From Amoebophrya sp. AT5.2 (lineage: Eukaryota > Sar > Dinophyceae > Syndiniales > Amoebophryaceae), in the NCBI GenBank assembly GCA_005223375.1, contig RXOD01006202.1, positions 1 through 10,970 of the forward strand: a DNA stretch of 10,970 nt, written 5' to 3'. The notes under the pieces are model-generated. The model was not told the origin of the DNA, did no database searches, and worked only from the letters and a program-made list of their open reading frames with translations. Shown one piece after another: positions 7,135-10,970 of this stretch. A program made the translations under genes and the position numbers. The stretch's first letter is position 1; each line of letters opens with the position of its first letter.

Positions 7135-8921
7135 ATGTTGCATCAGCCCGTTGGGCAGAAAAGGCTGACGAACATCGCGATCGTGCGGTTGCGGAGCCAT
7201 GGTTGCAAGTTCGAGATCGCCTGCTACAAGAACAAGGTGGGGAACTGGCGCGACGGGCTAGAGCGGGACATCGACGAAGTGCTCACCACGACGCAGGTTT
7301 TTTCCAACGTCTCCCAGGGCGTGTTCGCGAAGCAGGAGGACCTAAAGAAGGCCTTCGGAAACCTATCCGAGCTGGAAATTTGCAAGAAAATCCTGGACAA
7401 GGGAGAGTTCCAGGTACTTTCTTCTTCATGAACTTGTTTTAACTTTAAGCGTTCTATTGCCAGGCTTGGCGGGGTGATGAATCCCCCGAGATGACGAGCT
7501 GAACGAAGTTCGTTGTAGCAGATGGTGTGCCGCAGCCGCGCGTTCTTTCACGTACAAACAACTTTTTTCAAAAACAAAAACTTTGCTTTTGACAGGTGAG
7601 CGACAAGGAGCGCGCCAACGCTCTGGACTCAATGTACAAAGAAACGTACACTATGATCACGCGGCGCTGTGTAAATCCGGAGACGAGGAGACCACTCACC
7701 ATGGGGATGGCTGAGGCGGCGGTCAAGCAGAGCGGATATGTGATGAAACCGAACCTCCCAATCAAGCGACAAGCACTGAAGGCGATCGAGTGCATCATCC
7801 AGAAACTGCCGCATTTGGTCGCTAAGGCGCAAATGAGACTATGTACCAATCCATCAATCAACATTTATTCGTTTTCGCGTGCATTGGCGGCGTCGGTGGT
7901 GGACAACGAGGACGAACAAAACGAAAAACTGTTCTATCGAAGATGACAGATGAAGTATTTATGCAGTTTGGATTGCATGGATGGACCCCGAGTATAAAAA
8001 AATCTATTTTCTTTTTCATCACCAGGTGCCCGCTGCCTTGGCTCTGCCGCCGCCGAGACTCGGGCGCTGATCGAGCGGATATGTCGCGGGACGGCGCAGA
8101 TCGAATCTGAAAAGCTCGTGGAGAGCGCGGAGTACATGGAGATTGTGTTTCAGTGCGACCCCTTTTTCTTTCGCGAGCTGGACAAGGTGGTCGAGGTCCG
8201 CGTTTTGGACGCCACCGTGATTCGCGAGGGCGACACGAACCTCGACGATGAGCTCGGACGGTACGTGGACGAGGACCTGGACGAGGACCATTTGGAGGAC
8301 AACAACCTCCTGGTGGACAACAACAGCGGCACCGTGTGCCCGCTGACCCGGGACAAGCTGCAGAACTACCGCCCGGGACAGGTGTTCCACCCGGATCAGG
8401 TGGGGGGAGGTGATGAGGCGAGTGCAGCATCCTCATTATCGGCCTCAGCGAGACCGGGAGCGAGTACTGGTGCCGGCGTGAGTCCGATGCAGCAGAGTGG
8501 GTCTGGATTCGTCGTTGATTTCCGCAGTCCGCCGAGCAAGAGCACCGACAGCTACCACTTCGTAGGCGGCACGCCCCAGTCGCACCAAGACTGGCTCGTG
8601 ATACCGGAGGGTGGCAGCACGGGAGCGGGCGGCGCGACCGCATCAAGTCCGCGCGGAGGCGGGGAGAGTGGGGCCGCCGCTGGCGCTGGGCAACAGCTAC
8701 CGGGTGGCGCGGCGCTGTCGTGCACAACTTGTGGCGCGTTCGAGGACGAGACTCTGCGGGCGCACATGAAAAGCGATTGGCATCAGGAGAATGTAAAGAG
8801 AAAGTGCGGCGGAAAACCTGTATTTTCCTTCCCGGACTACAAAGAATATCTCCTGGACATGGAGTTTGTGAACGAGCGCATGGGCGGGAAAGAGAAGAGG
8901 GGCAAAAAGAACCGAAAATGA
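7135..8921 (+). CDS. SBDS: Ribosome maturation protein SBDS with C-terminal zinc finger (three exons)
   Basis: SBDS works with the GTPase EFL1 to release eIF6 from late pre-60S subunits in the cytoplasm. Exons 7135-7413, 7596-7842 and 8026-8921 join in phases 0 and 1 to give 473 residues, against about 250 in animals. Domain I is clear: [11 protein letters not shown] at 10-20, [10 protein letters not shown] at 26-35, VFSNVSQG at 55-62, and the [18 protein letters not shown] block at 82-99 across the first splice. Domain II continues with CVNPETRRP at 118-126. The domain II/III junction (about 174-185) is poorly conserved, after which [15 protein letters not shown] (about 214-228) matches domain III. 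Residues about 250-405 are an acidic and then Gly/Ala/Ser-rich linker. A zinc finger follows, C408-x2-C411-x10-H422-x5-H428, with the surrounding GAF and KSDWHQEN resembling the finger known at the C-terminus of plant and some protist SBDS proteins. The protein ends in a Lys/Arg-rich tail. The ATG is preceded by CAAA and aligns with the usual SBDS start. Confidence 0.95.
7414..7595 (+). other. SBDS intron 1 (GTACTT...CAG, 182 bp)
   Basis: The donor is TTCCAG|GTACTTTC and the acceptor TTTTGACAG|GTGAGC, phase 0. Removal rebuilds the highly conserved Gly-Glu-x-Gln-Val-Ser-Asp-Lys-Glu-Arg sequence of SBDS, so this splice is essentially certain. Confidence 0.95.
7843..8025 (+). other. SBDS intron 2 (GTACCA...CAG, 183 bp)
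   Basis: The donor is CTAT|GTACCAATC and the acceptor CATCACCAG|GT, phase 1. The join gives Met-Arg-Leu-Cys-Ala-Arg, placing the domain III frame (EIVFQCDP) downstream. A T-rich stretch (8006-8017) precedes the acceptor. The frame is right, but the residues right after the junction fit the family less well, so the exact boundaries are less certain than for intron 1. Confidence 0.75.
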
Positions 8922-9657
8922 CGGAGAAACTCTTCTTTCAACTGTGTGCGACGTGCACGCGCACGTCTAGCGAACTTGAGAAAATAGCGACTGAGGTAAT
9001 GAAAATCAACGAGGAAACCCACCCGAAATAAAGAAGTACTGCGGTTCATCCGAGCATTGGGCGCGCAGCGGTGAGACTGCTTTGTTCATGCGTTGTGCTT
9101 TGTCGGCCGATACATCCCTATCCTTTGAGATCATAAGGGTGGATCACAAGCAATGTCACCTCTCCACGAGGAGGTCCTCCGTGTTTTCGTCCCTGGGAAA
9201 GTTTGTGGGGGTGCGCGAAGAGGCGGTGGCATCTGAGAAGATCCGAATCTTTCCAGATCCTTATTAATTGATTTGATTTTGAGGCCCCGTGTTTTTAGCC
9301 GATCAGGCCTCAACTGAAGACTTGGCATGGCTGATGAGCGAACAAAACAGAGGGCAAGCTAAACCGCGGACGCGGTGTGATCATGTTGACAAGGCAAACT
9401 AGCGGCTTTCCTGAACAAACTCGACCGCGACAGCGTTTTCTATCCTCTTAAGCGTATAGACTCGTAGCCAAAGCCATACAAGTCCAGAGCGTGTTATTAC
9501 TTCCTTGATTGCATTTGCAAAAATCATTGAAACGCAAGAAAGTGCGAGTACGAGTACACCATCATCTCACCCATTGTTTGTTTTGATCATTATCGAACCG
9601 CGATTCATCTACTATACTTACATCATCGTTACCGAAGATTCGACTCACTGCGGCGGA
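8922..9657. other. Spacer after SBDS
   Basis: These 736 bp hold the SBDS 3' end, including an AATAAA at 9027-9032, and the presumed promoter or leader of the next gene. Short frames occur but none is convincing. The right part (about 9480-9657) is AT-richer than the flanking coding sequence. No RNA gene or mobile element is visible. Confidence 0.6.
9027..9032 (+). terminator. Candidate polyadenylation hexamer of SBDS
   Basis: AATAAA lies 106 bases after the SBDS stop. Together with the HIBCH hexamer 146 bases after its stop, it suggests that canonical poly(A) signals are used in this genome, though two cases are thin support. Confidence 0.35.
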
Positions 9658-10970
9658 ATGACGGTGACGACTCCCAGCATAACCACGCCGAATTTTGCGA
9701 CAGGTGGTTCCGCGCCTTCGAGCGGATTTCGTTCGAATATGGCGCCTCAGGCTCTGAACTTCCAAGCTGCGCCAGCGCCGGCGCCGTTATTTGTTGGCGC
9801 GACCATTTCGGGAACCAACGCAAATAACCAAGCGTTTGATCATCAGAAGACCAGCGGCGTCCAATCTTCATCAAGGCAACTGCAGCGACAGCCAAGCGGC
9901 GACCAGCAGTTTCAGACGCCCAATATTCGGCCGGCCCCGGCGGCGCGCCAGTTCTGTGGAAGTGCAGCTTTTTCAGCTTCGCGCGGCGAGGCAGCCGCGT
10001 TTGCATCCGGTGGGCCGCGGTCCTTCGCGTCCGGCGCGCCGCCGCCTGGAGCCGTTCAGTCAACAGGTGGCGTTTTCCACCGGCCGCCGGGCGGCTCCCC
10101 GTTCGTGCCGCCCCGGGCCACCGGAGGTTCTTTTTGCGTGTCGGCTCCTGCAGCTTCGGATTCGGTGTCTAACAAGCGACCACTGCCACCGTCGCAGTCC
10201 TCTTCGCCCGAGCACCACGCTGGAGAGCGTCGCGACGGAGCACTGTCTAGCTGCTCACCGCCAAAAACAAAGGCTGGCAGCGAGCGTGCAGACGCACGCA
10301 CTGCGCAGCTCGCCCGCGTGTGCCGGAAGCTTCTGCTCGCAGCGCCGGGCGCCTCGCCGGAGAAGGCGAACGAGATCGCGCAGTCTTTGTGGGCAGATGA
10401 TAGCGCACCGGCCGACCGCGTCGGCTTCTCTGCGAACCGATTGAGCGGGCAGCACGCGCCGGTGCAGCCACGAACGCATTTCACGTACGCTAGAAAGTAC
10501 TCAAAGGGGCTTTATCGGAAGTTCGGAAGCTACCGCTTTCTCTCTGTGTGGGTGCGGCGCCAGGCGGGGAAGGGCGTGCTGCAGCGCAAGGACGTGTGTC
10601 CGGAGTGGCTGGAGAGTATGGACTTCAACGGTTGGCACTACGAATTGCTGTGCGCGAGCAGCAAAGAGGGAAGCGGGCGCAGCCAGCTTTTTCAGGATTT
10701 GGAAAAGACAAAGATAGAGGCCGCAGCGATGGAGGACGACGAGAGTGAAGACGAAATGGAAGAGGACGATCCTATCCTGGAGCATGTCCACGCGACCACT
10801 GGTTTGGATCGGAAGAAGCAAGAAGGTGCCGGAAAGACGGCGCTGCGCAGCGATATGGCGATGCGAGACCACTTAGAGGCGAAGGATTTTCACGTGCTCG
10901 TGTACTTCGCGGTTCGCGACAATCACCAAGTCGAAGTCGCTGATATTAATCGGCGGCCGGCGCCTGGGCC
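9658..10970 (+). CDS. Unrecognised protein with Phe-spaced low-complexity N-terminus (3' end outside window)
   Basis: The frame opens with ATG at 9658 and stays open to the right edge, giving 437 complete codons with no stop and no visible intron. It is the longest uninterrupted coding stretch in the window. Residues 1-210 are rich in Ala, Ser, Gly, Pro and Gln, with single phenylalanines every 8-25 residues (F13, F24, F35, F45, F60, F85, F99, F105, F115, F123, F140, F149, F159). A more ordinary part follows. A helix-like segment lies at 215-255. A Tyr/Arg/Trp-rich block at 284-340 includes FTYARKYSKGLYRKFG, VCPEWLE and FNGWHYELL. An acidic run (MEDDESEDEMEEDD) lies at 358-371. A beta-like segment FHVLVYFAVR is at 421-430. 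I do not recognise the family. A nuclear or RNA-granule protein would suit the composition, but that is only inference. Confidence 0.75.
   Translation, partial: MTVTTPSITTPNFATGGSAPSSGFRSNMAPQALNFQAAPAPAPLFVGATISGTNANNQAFDHQKTSGVQSSSRQLQRQPSGDQQFQTPNIRPAPAARQFCGSAAFSASRGEAAAFASGGPRSFASGAPPPGAVQSTGGVFHRPPGGSPFVPPRATGGSFCVSAPAASDSVSNKRPLPPSQSSSPEHHAGERRDGALSSCSPPKTKAGSERADARTAQLARVCRKLLLAAPGASPEKANEIAQSLWADDSAPADRVGFSANRLSGQHAPVQPRTHFTYARKYSKGLYRKFGSYRFLSVWVRRQAGKGVLQRKDVCPEWLESMDFNGWHYELLCASSKEGSGRSQLFQDLEKTKIEAAAMEDDESEDEMEEDDPILEHVHATTGLDRKKQEGAGKTALRSDMAMRDHLEAKDFHVLVYFAVRDNHQVEVADINRRPAPG

Noticed and set aside
9462..9482. A 21-base stretch with the start and end of a dinoflagellate-type spliced leader (CGTAGCCA ... 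CAAG)
   Set aside because: The middle eight or nine bases do not match, no splice donor follows directly, and a partial match of this size can arise by chance.
9791..10444. A 217-codon frame overlapping the right-edge gene
   Set aside because: It lies in another frame of the 9658-10970 gene, lacks an ATG at its start and is Arg/Pro-rich as expected of an off-frame reading of GC-rich DNA.
1..10970. tRNA, rRNA, CRISPR array, transposase or prokaryotic operon signals
   Set aside because: None was seen. No cloverleaf with a T-loop consensus, no regular spaced repeats and no transposase or integrase motifs were found by reading both strands by eye.

Overview
The window looks like nuclear DNA of a single-celled eukaryote. 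Three of the five genes are interrupted by short introns (141 to 216 bp) that end in CAG and restore conserved protein frames exactly. Two genes belong to eukaryotic families: a mitochondrial-type 3-hydroxyisobutyryl-CoA hydrolase and the ribosome maturation factor SBDS. Exons are GC-rich, introns and spacers are AT-richer, and proteins carry long Ala/Gly/Ser/Pro low-complexity insertions. All five genes lie on the + strand, and five of six introns start with GTAC. The combination would suit an alveolate-like marine protist, for example a syndinian or another dinoflagellate relative, but that is a weak inference because no diagnostic marker such as a spliced leader gene or rRNA is present.

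Layout, left to right. (1) Positions 3-752 hold the last three exons of a multi-pass membrane protein that enters from the left edge. (2) Positions 753-2206 are a long spacer with a small TGA-interrupted reading frame. (3) Positions 2207-3421 hold an unrecognised, highly charged protein with two hydrophobic segments and an unresolved start. (4) Positions 3422-4349 are a spacer with a GC-rich hairpin and a degenerate TAC-rich repeat tract just before the next gene. (5) Positions 4350-6193 hold the three-exon 3-hydroxyisobutyryl-CoA hydrolase, a valine-degradation enzyme with a probable mitochondrial presequence. (6) Positions 6194-7134 are a spacer with an AATAAA hexamer. (7) Positions 7135-8921 hold the three-exon SBDS gene, with a long low-complexity linker and a C-terminal zinc finger. 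(8) Positions 8922-9657 are a spacer with an AATAAA hexamer. (9) Positions 9658-10970 hold an open gene running off the right edge; its N-terminal half is low-complexity with phenylalanines at intervals, and its later part looks folded.

The genes do not form a pathway: valine catabolism, 60S ribosome maturation, a membrane protein and two unknowns are simply neighbours in the same orientation. Most worth a second look are the GTAC splice donors, the expanded zinc-finger SBDS and its irregular exon 2/3 junction, the Phe-spaced low-complexity protein at the right edge, and the orphan charged protein.
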